Source of the DNA: Xylanibacillus composti
Lineage (GTDB): Bacteria > Bacillota > Bacilli > Paenibacillales > K13
Assembly: GCF_018403685.1 (NCBI RefSeq)
Contig: NZ_BOVK01000013.1
Span: 62,001 to 126,000 of the forward strand
Direction of reading: 5' to 3'
DNA: 64,000 nt
Positions 15,638-26,717 of this stretch are shown here, piece by piece. The notes under the pieces are model-generated. The model had not been told where the DNA came from. It did no database searches and worked only from the letters and a program-made list of their open reading frames with translations. Both the position numbers and the translations under genes were made by a program. Each line of letters starts with the position of its first letter. The first letter of the stretch is position 1.

Positions 15638-16417
15638 ATGAGCAAGGAAACAAAGCGTCCCGCATCAAGCTTGAGCAAGGCAGATGAGCAAGCGGGAAAT
15701 GAAAGCCGACAGCCCCGGTACGATCAGGCGGGCATTGCCATGACCTGCCGTTCGTATGCCGAGTATGCGGCAATGTTTGATCTTGGCGAGGACAAATCGC
15801 TGCTGAAAGGGCCTGTGCTGGATGTAGCCGGCGGAGCGTCATCCTTTGCAGCCGAGCTGTGCGAGGCAGGGGTAGAGGCTTTGGCCGCCGATCCGCGGTA
15901 TGCGCTTTCGCCCAAGCAGATTTTGCAGGAAGCCGAAGAAGAAATTCGCCTGTCCACGGCCAAGCTGGATCAAGCAAGGGAGCATTTCGACTGGGACTAT
16001 TACGGTTCGCTGGAGCAGCATGAACAGCTGCGCAGGCAGAGCTTGGAGCGATTTGGCAGCCATTACAGCTCGGAATCGCGCCAGCAGGCTTATGTGCCGG
16101 CTAGCTTGCCGAACCTTCCGTTTGCCGACGATCGATTTGCACTCGTTGTATGCAGTCACTTTTTGTTTCTGTACGGGGATGTTGGCAATGAGGACTTTCA
16201 TGCACAAGCTCTTAGCGAGCTGTTGCGAGTGTGCCGCCCCAGCGGAGAAGTGCGGATATATCCTCTTGTCAGTCTGCCCGAGTTTCGTCCTTATCCAGAG
16301 TTGGACGCACTGCTGGAGAGGCTGCCCCAAGAGCTGGTCGAGGCAAGACTTGTCCCGTCGCGGCTGCCCTTTATCCCAGGCTCCCACACACAGCTGGTGC
16401 TGAAGAAGAAGGGATAA
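15638..16417 (+). CDS. Class I SAM-dependent methyltransferase-like protein
   Basis: 259 residues, ATG 15638 behind AGGAGAGGG. Motif I of class I methyltransferases reads LDVAGGASSFAAEL (about residues 56-69), followed by the acidic end of strand 2 (ALAADPRY) and a motif-IV/V-like FADDRFALVVCSHFLFLY and ELLRVCRPSGEVRIYPL. The SAM pocket therefore looks intact, with an unusual long helical insert (about residues 95-150) between strand 2 and the motif-IV region. Substrate unknown. Followed by a terminator; no operon partner. Confidence 0.75.
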   Translation: MSKETKRPASSLSKADEQAGNESRQPRYDQAGIAMTCRSYAEYAAMFDLGEDKSLLKGPVLDVAGGASSFAAELCEAGVEALAADPRYALSPKQILQEAEEEIRLSTAKLDQAREHFDWDYYGSLEQHEQLRRQSLERFGSHYSSESRQQAYVPASLPNLPFADDRFALVVCSHFLFLYGDVGNEDFHAQALSELLRVCRPSGEVRIYPLVSLPEFRPYPELDALLERLPQELVEARLVPSRLPFIPGSHTQLVLKKKG

Positions 16418-16427
16418 CGCTAAATGA

Positions 16428-16474
16428 AAACAGGCTGCCTGACTCGGTATTCTCCGAAGTCGGGCAGCCTTTAT
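16428..16474. terminator. Terminator after the methyltransferase gene
   Basis: AGGCTGCC-TGACT arm pairs with AGTCGGGCAGCCT (loop CGGTATTCTCCGA), followed by TTTAT on the plus strand and preceded by AAAAC, so it may serve both directions, ending the convergent MFS gene as well. Confidence 0.7.
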
Positions 16475-16530
16475 CCATTTCCGGGCATGTTAGCGCTCGG
16501 CTTTGTGCGATCTTCGATTCGTGCACCATG

Positions 16531-17727
16531 CTATGCGGCGTTCCTGCGGGACAGATGCGCTGCGAAGAAGCCGACGCTGGCTATAGCAGACAGAATAATA
16601 GCGGCGACATACAGCGTATGGGCATCGATGGCATCGTAGACCCAGCCGCCAACCGTACCGCTGATCAAGCCTGCAACGCCCACCCATGTAACCGTGAACA
16701 CAGCCATGCCGGTTGATTTGTACTGATCCGGCACGATTTGCTGCAAATAACGCAGCGCCGTGAACAGGAACATGCCGAAGGTCACGCCGTGCATCAGCTG
16801 AACCGCCGCGATGCCGACCGGCGAAGAGACAGTAAAGGTAAGCAGGAAGCGGATACAGTACAGAATGCCGACAATGCCCAGGAGCGGCAGCTCCTTAAAC
16901 CGGTGTCCATATTTGCTGAGCAGGAAGAACACCGGGATTTCACTCATGGATGCGAACGTCCACGCGAGACCGACGATAAAATTGCTGGCGCCGCGCTCCT
17001 GCATGTACAGGCCAAGAAATCCGTCATTGACCCGATGACCGAGCATGAGGACAAAGACGAGTCCAAGGAAGATCAGAAATTTGCGGGACGTCAGCACCGG
17101 TATGATGCCGGAGAAATCCATTTTGCTCATAGTGCCTTGGCGCTCTTTCAATGGCGCACCCAGGATTAGGCTGACAACAATGGTTGCGAACATCAGGTAG
17201 ACGGTCCATTCCGCGCCAGTCAGGCCGAGCAGCCAGCCGAAAATCAAGCTGGAGGACGCAAAGCCGACGGAGCCCCACATGCGGAAGGACGCGTAGCTTT
17301 TTTTCGTGTTGCGGATCGTCAGCAAAATTTGGCTGTCATTCAGTGGATTCATCGGCGTTTGGAAAAAATAAAAAAACAGCATAATGACGGTCAACATGGC
17401 GAAGGAGCTATGGTAAATCATGCCGATCACCATGAAAAACTGTCCGGCCAGACAGATCATCAATATTTTCTTGATCGTGTTGTACCGGTCGCTGATGACA
17501 CCCCAGAACAGGTTGGCAAAAATCCCGGCCAAAGGACCGATGGAGTATAGGGTTCCGATTTCAAGCTTGGAATACCCTTGAGATTCAAAGTACAGCGGCA
17601 GCTGCGAAATGATCAGCGCCATAGTCATGTAGAAGCTGAAGGAGAAGGCCTTCAGGTTTAAGAAATTGCGGTTTTGCGCTGCGTCATAGGATGGATCAGC
17701 CATTTGGCCAGCTTTCTCTTGTTGCAT
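16531..17727 (-). CDS. MFS transporter (sugar/nucleoside-symporter-like subgroup)
   Basis: 398 residues, ATG 17727 with GTGGAGAG upstream. Twelve predicted membrane helices; between helices 2 and 3 the MFS motif reads WGVISDRYNTIKK. The YFESQGYSKLEIGTLYSIGPLAGI opening and QTPMNPLNDSQIL segment resemble the LacY/PPP-like 'MFS_1_like' subgroup, in which solute is taken up with protons, though Firmicute members are also called exporters. Substrate not predictable. Followed upstream on the same strand by a MATE-like exporter gene (127-bp gap), which need not be co-transcribed. Confidence 0.8.
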   Translation of the reverse strand: MQQEKAGQMADPSYDAAQNRNFLNLKAFSFSFYMTMALIISQLPLYFESQGYSKLEIGTLYSIGPLAGIFANLFWGVISDRYNTIKKILMICLAGQFFMVIGMIYHSSFAMLTVIMLFFYFFQTPMNPLNDSQILLTIRNTKKSYASFRMWGSVGFASSSLIFGWLLGLTGAEWTVYLMFATIVVSLILGAPLKERQGTMSKMDFSGIIPVLTSRKFLIFLGLVFVLMLGHRVNDGFLGLYMQERGASNFIVGLAWTFASMSEIPVFFLLSKYGHRFKELPLLGIVGILYCIRFLLTFTVSSPVGIAAVQLMHGVTFGMFLFTALRYLQQIVPDQYKSTGMAVFTVTWVGVAGLISGTVGGWVYDAIDAHTLYVAAIILSAIASVGFFAAHLSRRNAA

Positions 17728-17854
17728 CGTTTCTCTCCACTCTTTTCTTTTTCTGATTCTCGTACAGGGTTGTATTTATTAATGAAATTTCCGCTATGCA
17801 CATGCTGGCCAAACTTGCTTATTTAAGATGCCCCATTATGTGCTGTCAGCCGCT

Positions 17855-19204
17855 TCAGCTCTCTATCTGTTTGCGTTGAGCTTGCCTGTGATCTCGGGAA
17901 AACCGCGGCATCCGCTCGTTCCTTCTGACCACGTAGGCTGCAACTGCCAATTCCGCCACAACTCCGAGCGATTGTCCGGCTGCCCCGATCATCGCATTCC
18001 AAGAAGGGAACAGCGCCACCAACACGACCAGCAAGGTGATCGTGGTGACGATATTCGCCGATTGCGACCAAACCATCGCCCGAGTTTGCCCGGCCAGCAT
18101 TAGCCTGCCATTCATGTAGTCCAGCCAAGGGAAGGCCAGAGACAAGATGATAAATACGCGAAGGGCCTGGATCGTTCCATCCAGCAGCTCGCCTTTGGCG
18201 CCAAGCATGGCTTCCACAATCCAGTTGCCGAACGAAGTGAAGCCGAGCAGTGCCAGGAGCAGTGCCGGAATCAGGCTTAGCACTGCAACGAACCGCTTGA
18301 CCAAGGCGGCGTTGGCCTGGAAAAAGTTGAGCACGAGCTGGTGGACGTACGAGAAGAAGCTGTTCACCAGATGCATCAAACTCATGGCTAACGCAAAGGA
18401 CGCGACAGCTAACGTGAAATCTACGGTTTTGCCCAGCATGATGTTCACCGCAGGCCCGACCAGGACAGAGATGAAGGCGGACAGGACAAACGGTCTGTAA
18501 AATTGGAGGATCGGTTTGGTATTCGTCACCGGGTGCTCCTCCAAGCGATTCGGGAGCTTGTTGGCCAGTGTGCGCCCCTCCCAGAACGCAACGGCAGCCT
18601 CAATGGCCATCCCGGCGAGAAAGATGATCGCTCCAGCTTGACCGGTACGCACCAGATCGTTCATCAGCAGCAATTGCGCGAGCAGGAACATCGCGGCCAG
18701 CCGCACAATCATTCCGATCGTCAGCCACTTCGTTCGCATATTGGAAATGATGATGCCATGATACAGACAGCGGATGCCGGAGAACAGCGTGACGAACATG
18801 AGGATGCGGAATGCATCGACAGTTGCCCCGATCAGCTGCTCCTCTACCCCGAATACATGCCGGAAGATCAGACCTCCGATAGGCGTAAAAGCGGCAATCG
18901 CCCCAATCAGCATCAATATGGCGAGCGTGCCGAAGGTGACCTTGGACATCGCCCGGAAGGAGACCTTGTCCCTGACAAGCGCGGAGCAAGTCTGCCGCAG
19001 GAGCACTGCCGGCTTCTCAATGATGGCCATAAAGCTTAACGCGATCGCATATGCAGCAATGATAGGCGCCGGGTTTTCCGCTCTTGCCAGTGTGCCGTTA
19101 ATGATGACATGCGAGATCGTTACCAGGCTTGCCGAAATACCCAAAGGAAGAAAAAAAGCGGCCATCCGGCCTGCTGTTACTGTAGTCGTTCGCTCTACGT
19201 CCAT
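17855..19204 (-). CDS. Multidrug/oligosaccharidyl-lipid flippase-like membrane protein (MATE/MVF superfamily)
   Basis: 449 residues, start ATG 19204. About twelve membrane helices in two similar halves, opening with FFLPLGISASLVTISHVIINGTLAR, the MATE-like 'P-L-x-x-S' helix 1. Loop patterns are closer to the broad MOP (MATE/MviN/PST) superfamily than to sodium-coupled NorM, because the usual acidic NorM motif in helix 1 is absent. It may export a toxic compound or move a lipid-linked sugar. I recall similar 'multi antimicrobial extrusion' proteins in Paenibacillus. No terminator seen before the MFS gene. Confidence 0.7.
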   Translation of the reverse strand: MDVERTTTVTAGRMAAFFLPLGISASLVTISHVIINGTLARAENPAPIIAAYAIALSFMAIIEKPAVLLRQTCSALVRDKVSFRAMSKVTFGTLAILMLIGAIAAFTPIGGLIFRHVFGVEEQLIGATVDAFRILMFVTLFSGIRCLYHGIIISNMRTKWLTIGMIVRLAAMFLLAQLLLMNDLVRTGQAGAIIFLAGMAIEAAVAFWEGRTLANKLPNRLEEHPVTNTKPILQFYRPFVLSAFISVLVGPAVNIMLGKTVDFTLAVASFALAMSLMHLVNSFFSYVHQLVLNFFQANAALVKRFVAVLSLIPALLLALLGFTSFGNWIVEAMLGAKGELLDGTIQALRVFIILSLAFPWLDYMNGRLMLAGQTRAMVWSQSANIVTTITLLVVLVALFPSWNAMIGAAGQSLGVVAELAVAAYVVRRNERMPRFSRDHRQAQRKQIES

Positions 19205-19352
19205 ATCAGCACCCCTTAGTGCATTAGTATATCACGTTTCGCCAAGGACGGATGGGGGGAAAATTTGAAATGTTTTCACTGGTGTGGGACAATTCGATCA
19301 TGATACATTAAACGTATGGCATTTGAACGGAATCAGACAGCAGGTCTGATCC

Positions 19353-19724
19353 ATGATTGCGGCAAAGAAGGCAGGTTTTGTGGACATGACGGCAAGCAGC
19401 GGATTTACATTTGAATGGGATGAGAGACTGGGCATCCGGCTGCCCGTGTTGGAACGGGAATTTGATGCGTTTCTACCGGAGGAGCAGGAAGCCATTCTGG
19501 GGGAGTGGGAACAGATCCGGGGAAGTATTCCGGATCGCATTCGCGAGCTCGAGCAGCGCATCAACCTGAAGCAGGACGAACTTGGCAAGGAGCTTGACTT
19601 CGCCCGGTCCTGCAGGCTGAACAGCGAAATCGCGGAGCTGGCTTCGCGCATCAACGATTTGCAAATATGGTATCGGGTCAATCAAGAGCTGGATGGGGGA
19701 AAAACAGGGAAATCGCATCAGTAG
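19353..19724 (+). CDS. Conserved hypothetical coiled-coil protein
   Basis: 123 residues from ATG 19353 (an alternative ATG at 19386, behind AAGAAGGCAGG, gives 112). The N-terminal part reads FEWDERLGIRLPVLEREFD; the rest is a long amphipathic helix pair (IPDRIRELEQRINLKQDELGKEL, then SEIAELASRINDLQIWYRVNQEL). It looks like a helical-hairpin protein with an SMC- or UvrB-motif-like appearance but no catalytic residues. I recall homologues in Paenibacillus annotated only as hypothetical. The gene begins a co-directional run leading to ytpB and pfkA, though spacing to the next start (112 bp) leaves co-transcription open. Confidence 0.6.
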   Translation: MIAAKKAGFVDMTASSGFTFEWDERLGIRLPVLEREFDAFLPEEQEAILGEWEQIRGSIPDRIRELEQRINLKQDELGKELDFARSCRLNSEIAELASRINDLQIWYRVNQELDGGKTGKSHQ

Positions 19725-19836
19725 CCATTTTATATTATAATGATGAAACAGGCAGATGGTTTTGCCGGCGAGGGGCGAACGGTACGAGGCAGAGGCAGGA
19801 ATGGACAGCCTGTCACACACGAAGGAGGGGTACTCG

Positions 19837-20434
19837 ATGGAGCAACAAATCATCATTCAAGCGGCCATCCGGCTTTTTAACCGGGAGCCGGTGCAGGCAT
19901 TATCCCCTGAACACAGCTGGGACGAATCCTTGGGGAAGGAGATCCGTGCCTGGGATCCCGGAACGAGTGCTCATGCACGCGCGTTAAAATCGGGCCTGCT
20001 GCTTTGGAATGACGAGCTTGACGAATCGCATGCGATTTCCCAGTCGCTTGATACGCAGGAAGGCAGCTATTGGCACGGGATCATGCACAGGATGGAGACG
20101 GACTATAGCAATGCGAAATATTGGTTTGCCCGGACAGGCAAGCATGACGTGCATTCCTCCTTGCTGGAAGTTTCCAGTGCGTTGATCGAGCAGAGCAGGG
20201 AAGAACTGCTGCATGCGATCGAAGAGCTTTCCTCCAGAAAGGCGGCACACCGCCGCGCCTGTCTTTCTATTGCGGAGTGGGACAGATGGGATGCCTCTAC
20301 ATATGTCAACCTGGTGGAAGCGCAGTCGCATGCGGATGATGAAGCGAGCGGACGTCTGCTCAGACGCATACAACGTACGGAGATGGCCTTGCTGCTCGAC
20401 TATTCCTATCATGCGGAATTTGGGGGAAGGTTGT

Positions 20435-20457
<23 letters not shown>
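19837..20457 (+). CDS. Conserved hypothetical protein, HGIMHRxE family
   Basis: 206 residues from ATG 19837, which has AAGGAGGGG nine bases upstream; a longer frame from 19756 lacks a ribosome site. The most striking segment is YWHGIMHRMETDYSNAKYWF (about residues 86-105), a His-rich motif that I recall from short helical proteins in several bacterial phyla, without known activity. The gene overlaps the start of the terpene-synthase gene by 23 bp (TTG 20435 lies inside it), so the two are translationally linked, hinting at a shared role in isoprenoid chemistry. That link is inference. Confidence 0.65.
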
Positions 20458-22491
<2,034 letters not shown>

Positions 22492-22532
22492 GACCGTAAG
22501 ACAACTGATACGAATGAACTTAAAAGGAGTGT

Positions 22533-23048
22533 ATGGCCATGATTAGCGAACAGCTGCTGAAAGAATTGAATGAGCAAATGAACTATGAGTTCTACTCTGC
22601 GCAAGTGTATCTGGCGATGGGCGCATACTGCGCGGAAGAGAACTATGACGGGTTTTCGAATTTCTTCCTCGTGCAAGCCGAGGAGGAACGGTTTCATGCA
22701 ATGAAAATTTTCCGTTATATCGACGCATTGGGCAAACGGGCGATCATTACCGGCATGGATCACCCGAATAACGATTATGAATCGGTGCTGCAGGCATTTG
22801 AGCACGGCTACCGCCACGAGCAGGAAGTGACGAGAAGGTTCTACCGCTTGTCCGACCTGGCTTACAGCGAGCGCGAGCATGCGACGATCCATTTCTTGAA
22901 ATGGTTCATCGATGAACAGGTCGAGGAGGAAGCGCTGTTCGACGGACTGATCCAGAAGCTGAAGCGAATTGAGAACGACAGCAATGCGTTTTTCATGCTG
23001 GATGCCGAGCTGGCCAACCGGACCTTTACTCCGCCTGCGGAAGAATAG
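22533..23048 (+). CDS. ftnA: Non-haem ferritin
   Basis: 171 residues from ATG 22533, or 169 from ATG 22539; both lie behind AAAAGGAG. Four-helix bundle with the ferroxidase residues in place: Glu in NYEFYSAQVYLAM (about residue 19), Glu and His in EEERFHAMKI (about 52-55), Glu in YRHEQEVTRR and the WFIDEQVEEE segment in the last helix. It oxidises iron(II) and stores it as a 24-subunit cage. The gene follows pfkA by 41 bp on the same strand. A strong terminator follows within 35 bp, so it closes this transcription unit. Confidence 0.92.
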   Translation: MAMISEQLLKELNEQMNYEFYSAQVYLAMGAYCAEENYDGFSNFFLVQAEEERFHAMKIFRYIDALGKRAIITGMDHPNNDYESVLQAFEHGYRHEQEVTRRFYRLSDLAYSEREHATIHFLKWFIDEQVEEEALFDGLIQKLKRIENDSNAFFMLDAELANRTFTPPAEE

Positions 23049-23079
23049 GACGAGCTAGCTTCATCGCGGCTTTGGAGTA

Positions 23080-23134
23080 CAGAGCGAGACTGCCAGTCCG
23101 AGGGACTGTGATGGTTTCGCTCTTTTTGGTTTCC
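23080..23134 (+). terminator. Terminator after the ferritin gene
   Basis: AGAGCGA arm (23080) pairs with TCGCTCT (about 23121-23127), with an inner CAGTCC-GAG-GGACTG stem, followed by TTTTT. Confidence 0.8.
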
Positions 23135-23198
23135 GCACTTCAGCGTACGGCTTTGCCTGCGTCGTGCAACACCCGCTCTGAATCCGTGCAACCAGATT

Positions 23199-23386
23199 TT
23201 AGCGGAAGCGGCTGGCCTTATTTCAAGCAAAACTGATAAAGTCGGAGAATTAGCGGACGTTACCGGACTTATTCGCCTGACTCACACTGGTATACATATG
23301 TTGGACTCAGAATAAGACCAGTCCGTTCGCTTATATGACAGACTACTTTGGCGCTTGATGAAATAAGTCCACGATTTTCCTCTAAT
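23199..23386. repeat. Nested inverted-repeat intergenic element, about 188 bp
   Basis: Outer arms AGCGGAAGCGGCTGGCCTTA (from 23201) and the mirrored segment ending near 23384 (GCTTGATGAAATAAGTCC...CCTCT) flank inner arms TAGCGGACGTTACCGGACTT (from 23251) and the mirror ending CAGTCCGTTCGCTTA at 23333. Both pairs centre at about 23292. I recall 'AGCGGACGT..CGG.CTTATT' palindromes as common intergenic elements in Paenibacillus genomes. It occupies most of the gene-free interval 23135-23427. Confidence 0.6.
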
Positions 23387-23426
23387 AGCCGCACGTAGAG
23401 ACACTGCCTATTCTGCTGCCTTAATG

Positions 23427-23471
23427 AAAAGAAGCTGCCCCCAGTCCAATAGACTGTTGAGACAGCTTCTT
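23427..23471 (-). terminator. Terminator of the DUF4015 gene
   Basis: Minus strand GAAGCTG (23463-23469) and CAGCTTC (23431-23437), with an inner AGTC/GACT pair, followed by TTTT. It is about 190 bp past the stop codon, with an apparently empty stretch between. Confidence 0.6.
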
Positions 23472-23663
23472 ATGCAGTCGCCGGGCTCTCAGCGGCAGGT
23501 ACGAGTTCTATACCAGTTCTCGCAGGCGTCGGCAGGTACTGTGCCATGGCTTGCAAGCGCGACAGCAGTCGGGTCGAGCTCTCCAGCAGCGCCTGCCGCA
23601 TGGCAACTCCTCGCAGACAGGCTCCTCGCCGTATAGCTCACTCCGCTAGAGCGCCAGTCGATG

Positions 23664-24905
23664 CTACGTTTCCGGGTCCAGATCATAATCGACTCCGGCG
23701 GTGTATCGGTTGGAAGCGTTCCAGAGCAGAAATTCGTCGATGCCTTGTTCCTGCATGGCCCGAATCTGCGCTTCGACTTCCTTCTTGCCATAAGGAATAT
23801 AACCCGGCACCCAGGAAGCTGTGAAATCCTGAATCCATGGCCGGATGATCGGTTTGAGCTCGCCGATTTCCTCCAGCTTTGTGTGCGTGTCTGCCATAGC
23901 GCCATAGATGACTTCGTACGGGCTGGCATCCGGCACCTTCTGGCCAAACCATCCCGTGCTGTAATGGCTTGGATAGACCATCGGGCAGATGACATCCACA
24001 TATTGCGAGATTTTGTTGAAATCCTGGCCGATCCCCTCGGCCGCAGGGACAGAAGCAGCGTAGCCGAATATATCGACGGAGACGCGAACGCCGAGCGGTG
24101 CCAGCTCCTCCCGTGCATATTGCACGAAATCTGCCACGGCTTCAATTCGGCTTCGTTCGTCCTGGTAGTAGGTCAGTTTGTCCGCTCTTGTTTCAAATCC
24201 TTCAGGGAACCGAACGTAGTCAAATTGAATCTCCTTGAAGCCAAGTGCGGCAGCTTCCTTCGCTACTTCTATATTGTAGTCCCACACCTCTTGAAGGTAC
24301 GGGTTGACGAAGCTCTCCGGGTTGTGCGGCTTTCCGTTGTCCCACACGGTGCCGTCCGGGCGAAGGAAAGACCATTCCGGCTTCTTCTTGGCGATAATGG
24401 AATCCTTGAAGACAACAATCCTTGCTATCGGGTAAATGTCGTGCTCCTCCAATGTATCCATAAGTGCAGGTATGTCGCGTATAATTTTGGTGGTTGTCCC
24501 CATCTCTTGAAGCTTCGGGTTTTCTGATGGATAAGTAATGTTGCCCCAATCGTCTTTCACATCGATGACCATGGCATTCAACTCGGTATCGTCCATCAGC
24601 TGCAGCAGCGATTCCATTCTAGCACCTGCCGCGCTGTGAGCAGTGACATAGATGCCTCGCACTACAGGGGCTTCTTCCCGTTGGGGATCAAGCTTGACCA
24701 GCAAGTCTGATTTGCCGGATTCGCCGCTAATGCTGGATGAACCCCCATCCAGAACTGGCTTGCCGGCATTTCCCTCCGGAAGCTGTGCAATGATCGCATG
24801 CTTGGAGTCTAGGGATGCCTGTATGAGCTGCTCGAAGCTTGCGTCAGGCTGCGCTTCCTCCACATTGCCCATCAGCAGCAGAAGTGAAGCAAGTAAAATG
24901 TCCAT
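23664..24905 (-). CDS. Putative glycoside hydrolase (DUF4015 family)
   Basis: 413 residues from ATG 24905, which has AAAGGAG nine bases upstream; a longer frame to 25001 lacks a ribosome site. A short hydrophobic N terminus (ILLASLLLLMG) suggests export. After a variable linker (about residues 20-85) comes a TIM-barrel-like domain: VVRGIYVTAHSA, NAMVIDVKDDWGNITY, ARIVVFKDSI, KEIQFDYVRFPEGF, GVRVSVDIFGYAA and ICPMVYPSHY. These are hallmark segments of PF13200, with acidic residues at barrel strand ends (IDVKDD, FDYVRFPE). Probably acts on cell-wall or other polysaccharide outside the cell; substrate unknown. A neighbouring -10-like sequence was not resolved. Confidence 0.85.
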   Translation of the reverse strand: MDILLASLLLLMGNVEEAQPDASFEQLIQASLDSKHAIIAQLPEGNAGKPVLDGGSSSISGESGKSDLLVKLDPQREEAPVVRGIYVTAHSAAGARMESLLQLMDDTELNAMVIDVKDDWGNITYPSENPKLQEMGTTTKIIRDIPALMDTLEEHDIYPIARIVVFKDSIIAKKKPEWSFLRPDGTVWDNGKPHNPESFVNPYLQEVWDYNIEVAKEAAALGFKEIQFDYVRFPEGFETRADKLTYYQDERSRIEAVADFVQYAREELAPLGVRVSVDIFGYAASVPAAEGIGQDFNKISQYVDVICPMVYPSHYSTGWFGQKVPDASPYEVIYGAMADTHTKLEEIGELKPIIRPWIQDFTASWVPGYIPYGKKEVEAQIRAMQEQGIDEFLLWNASNRYTAGVDYDLDPET

Positions 24906-25183
24906 GAAGTCGGTCTCCTTTGTGTTGGACGCCGTTTGGCTCGTCCGTTCTCCCCTTTGGCCGCATCCAGCGAATGGCTTTATCGGATGTGTACGCAACA
25001 AGCCAAGCTTCTATGCGTCGTCTGGAAGTATTCCCTACGTATAAAGGTTTCAGCTGCGGGATATACTGATAGTTTTATTATAACGGACAGCTTTCGACTT
25101 GAACATTGGAAAAAATGACGTTTTTCAACAATTGCTGCGGCAGCAGGAGAATGACAGACTACTAATATTCTTGCAGCTTACAA

Positions 25184-25216
25184 AAAAAAAGACGCCCATT
25201 AATGAAGCAGGGCGTC
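25184..25216 (-). terminator. Terminator overlapping the end of the 64-residue gene
   Basis: Minus strand GGACGCCC and GGGCGTC arms (loop TGCTTCATTAAT contains the stop codon at 25199) followed by nine T. The stop codon lies in the loop. Confidence 0.8.
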
Positions 25217-25393
25217 CTTCTGGTGCTCGGCAATGCTGTGCTGGATAATTTCCAGCGCGCCTTCCGTATCAAGTTTGTCCATGCCGTCCCGCAGAACGAT
25301 AAGCGATTCCAATTCGTTCTCTGTCAGGAACGGATATAGATCCGGGGTAAAGCTCTTCACGATCCTGGCCAATTTAACAGCTTCCGGTTCCAT
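25199..25393 (-). CDS. Small conserved hypothetical protein
   Basis: 64 residues from ATG 25393 behind GAAGGGTGATAGCG. All-helical: EPEAVKLARIVKSF, then TENELESLIVLRDGMDKLDTEGALEIIQHSIAEHQ. No motif of known function. A TATAAT at 25522-25527 on the minus strand could be its promoter with a leader of roughly 120 nt, but the -35 is weak. The terminator built around its stop codon supports it as a real, monocistronic gene. Confidence 0.6.
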   Translation of the reverse strand: MEPEAVKLARIVKSFTPDLYPFLTENELESLIVLRDGMDKLDTEGALEIIQHSIAEHQKDALLH

Positions 25394-25653
25394 CGCTATC
25401 ACCCTTCCAATTGGTATTCATGACCTTTGGAAAAAGCAAACAAGCTAGTTGCGAGAATAGAGCGGTTAAACACCAGAAATACCGAATTCGTCAACAACAT
25501 CCTATGACAAATCCGTACCTCATTATACCATAGAAGCTGTCTCGTGAAAGACCCTTTTTTTTAACAAATTGCAATTTATTTGATTGTCCCTCTGCGCTTG
25601 CACATGTCAAGAAGGCGGCCTTGACGCTTGCCGGCAAGTTGTGAAAGCCTCCT

Positions 25654-26472
25654 TCAAGTGCGCCTGAATTCGCCCAGCACCCCGACAGTCGGGACGACGT
25701 TGACGAACGCTTTCGGGTCGGTTTCCCGGATGATGCGGCGAAGCTCGGCCAATTCGTAGCGGGTTGTCACGGTCATCAGCATATCCTTTTCCGTGTGGGA
25801 GAAGGCGCCTCGCGTATGGACGACGGTAACGCCGCGCGGCTTTTGGAGCAGTTTTGCAAGGATGGCATCCTTGCAAGTGGTGATAATAAAAGCGGTCACC
25901 TTTACATGTCGGATGTGAATGGTGTCAACCACCTTGCCTCCGACATAAATCGATAGCATGGAGGCCAGCGCATCGTTCCAGTTGAACATGTACCCGAGCG
26001 CAATGACGACAATACCGTTCAGACCGGACAGCAGAGTGCCTAACGGGAAATCGCGCTGCCGGGTAAGGATGGAGCCGAGAATGTCGAAGCCGCCGGTGGA
26101 CCCGCCGAAGCGCAGCGAGATACCGGTGCCGATCCCGACGATGACACCGCCGAAGACGGCCGAAAGCAGCAAATCTTCGGCCACCGCCCGCACCGGAATC
26201 CATTCAAGGAACCAGGATGTGAACAAGACCGAGAGGATGCTGTAGAAAATAAACAATTTGCCAATGACGAACCAGCCCCATATCAACAGGGGAAGGTTCA
26301 GGATGAAGTAGAGGATCGCGATGTCAAAGCCGCTCCAATAGCCAATAATCATCGATACCCCCGAGACGCCGCCGCTCAGCATCTGATGGGGAATGAGGAA
26401 CAGATTGAACCCGCAGGCCAGTATGGCCGCGCCTAAAATCATGATGAAACTGGGGATGGATTTGTTCAGCAT
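25654..26472 (-). CDS. YitT family membrane protein
   Basis: 272 residues from ATG 26472 (AAAGGAG eleven bases upstream); the frame extends to 26661 without a ribosome site. Five or six membrane helices with the YitT opening GAAILACGFNLFLIPHQMLSGGVSGVSMI and the RFGGSTGGFDILG segment, then a soluble C-terminal DUF2179 domain (VTVVHTRGAFSHTEKDMLMTVTTRYE, residues about 215-265) that folds like a small ligand-binding module. The family is widespread in Firmicutes with no settled transport substrate. Downstream hairpin (CTTGCCGGCAAG) has no T tract. Confidence 0.85.
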   Translation of the reverse strand: MLNKSIPSFIMILGAAILACGFNLFLIPHQMLSGGVSGVSMIIGYWSGFDIAILYFILNLPLLIWGWFVIGKLFIFYSILSVLFTSWFLEWIPVRAVAEDLLLSAVFGGVIVGIGTGISLRFGGSTGGFDILGSILTRQRDFPLGTLLSGLNGIVVIALGYMFNWNDALASMLSIYVGGKVVDTIHIRHVKVTAFIITTCKDAILAKLLQKPRGVTVVHTRGAFSHTEKDMLMTVTTRYELAELRRIIRETDPKAFVNVVPTVGVLGEFRRT

Positions 26473-26717
26473 TCTAAGGTTCTCCTTTGCTTTACTGGAA
26501 TTCCCTGCATGGCCCGTGTTATACTTATATAAATTATCTGTTGTACGGCATAATCGTATGTAACGACTAGCTCCGATAATGGAGCTTTTCTGATGAATAG
26601 CGGCTGGCAGGCGGAACTTGCCGCAGGCGATTGGACGCCGTGCGAAAGATGATATGACCATTCACAAATATAGAGGGAACTGTATGATTCCCGGAAGGAA
26701 AAGGAGTAGGACCCATA

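Noticed and set aside
23661-24527. Long plus-strand ORF opposite the DUF4015 gene
   Set aside because: It has no ribosome site and mirrors a conserved minus-strand domain, so it is a shadow.
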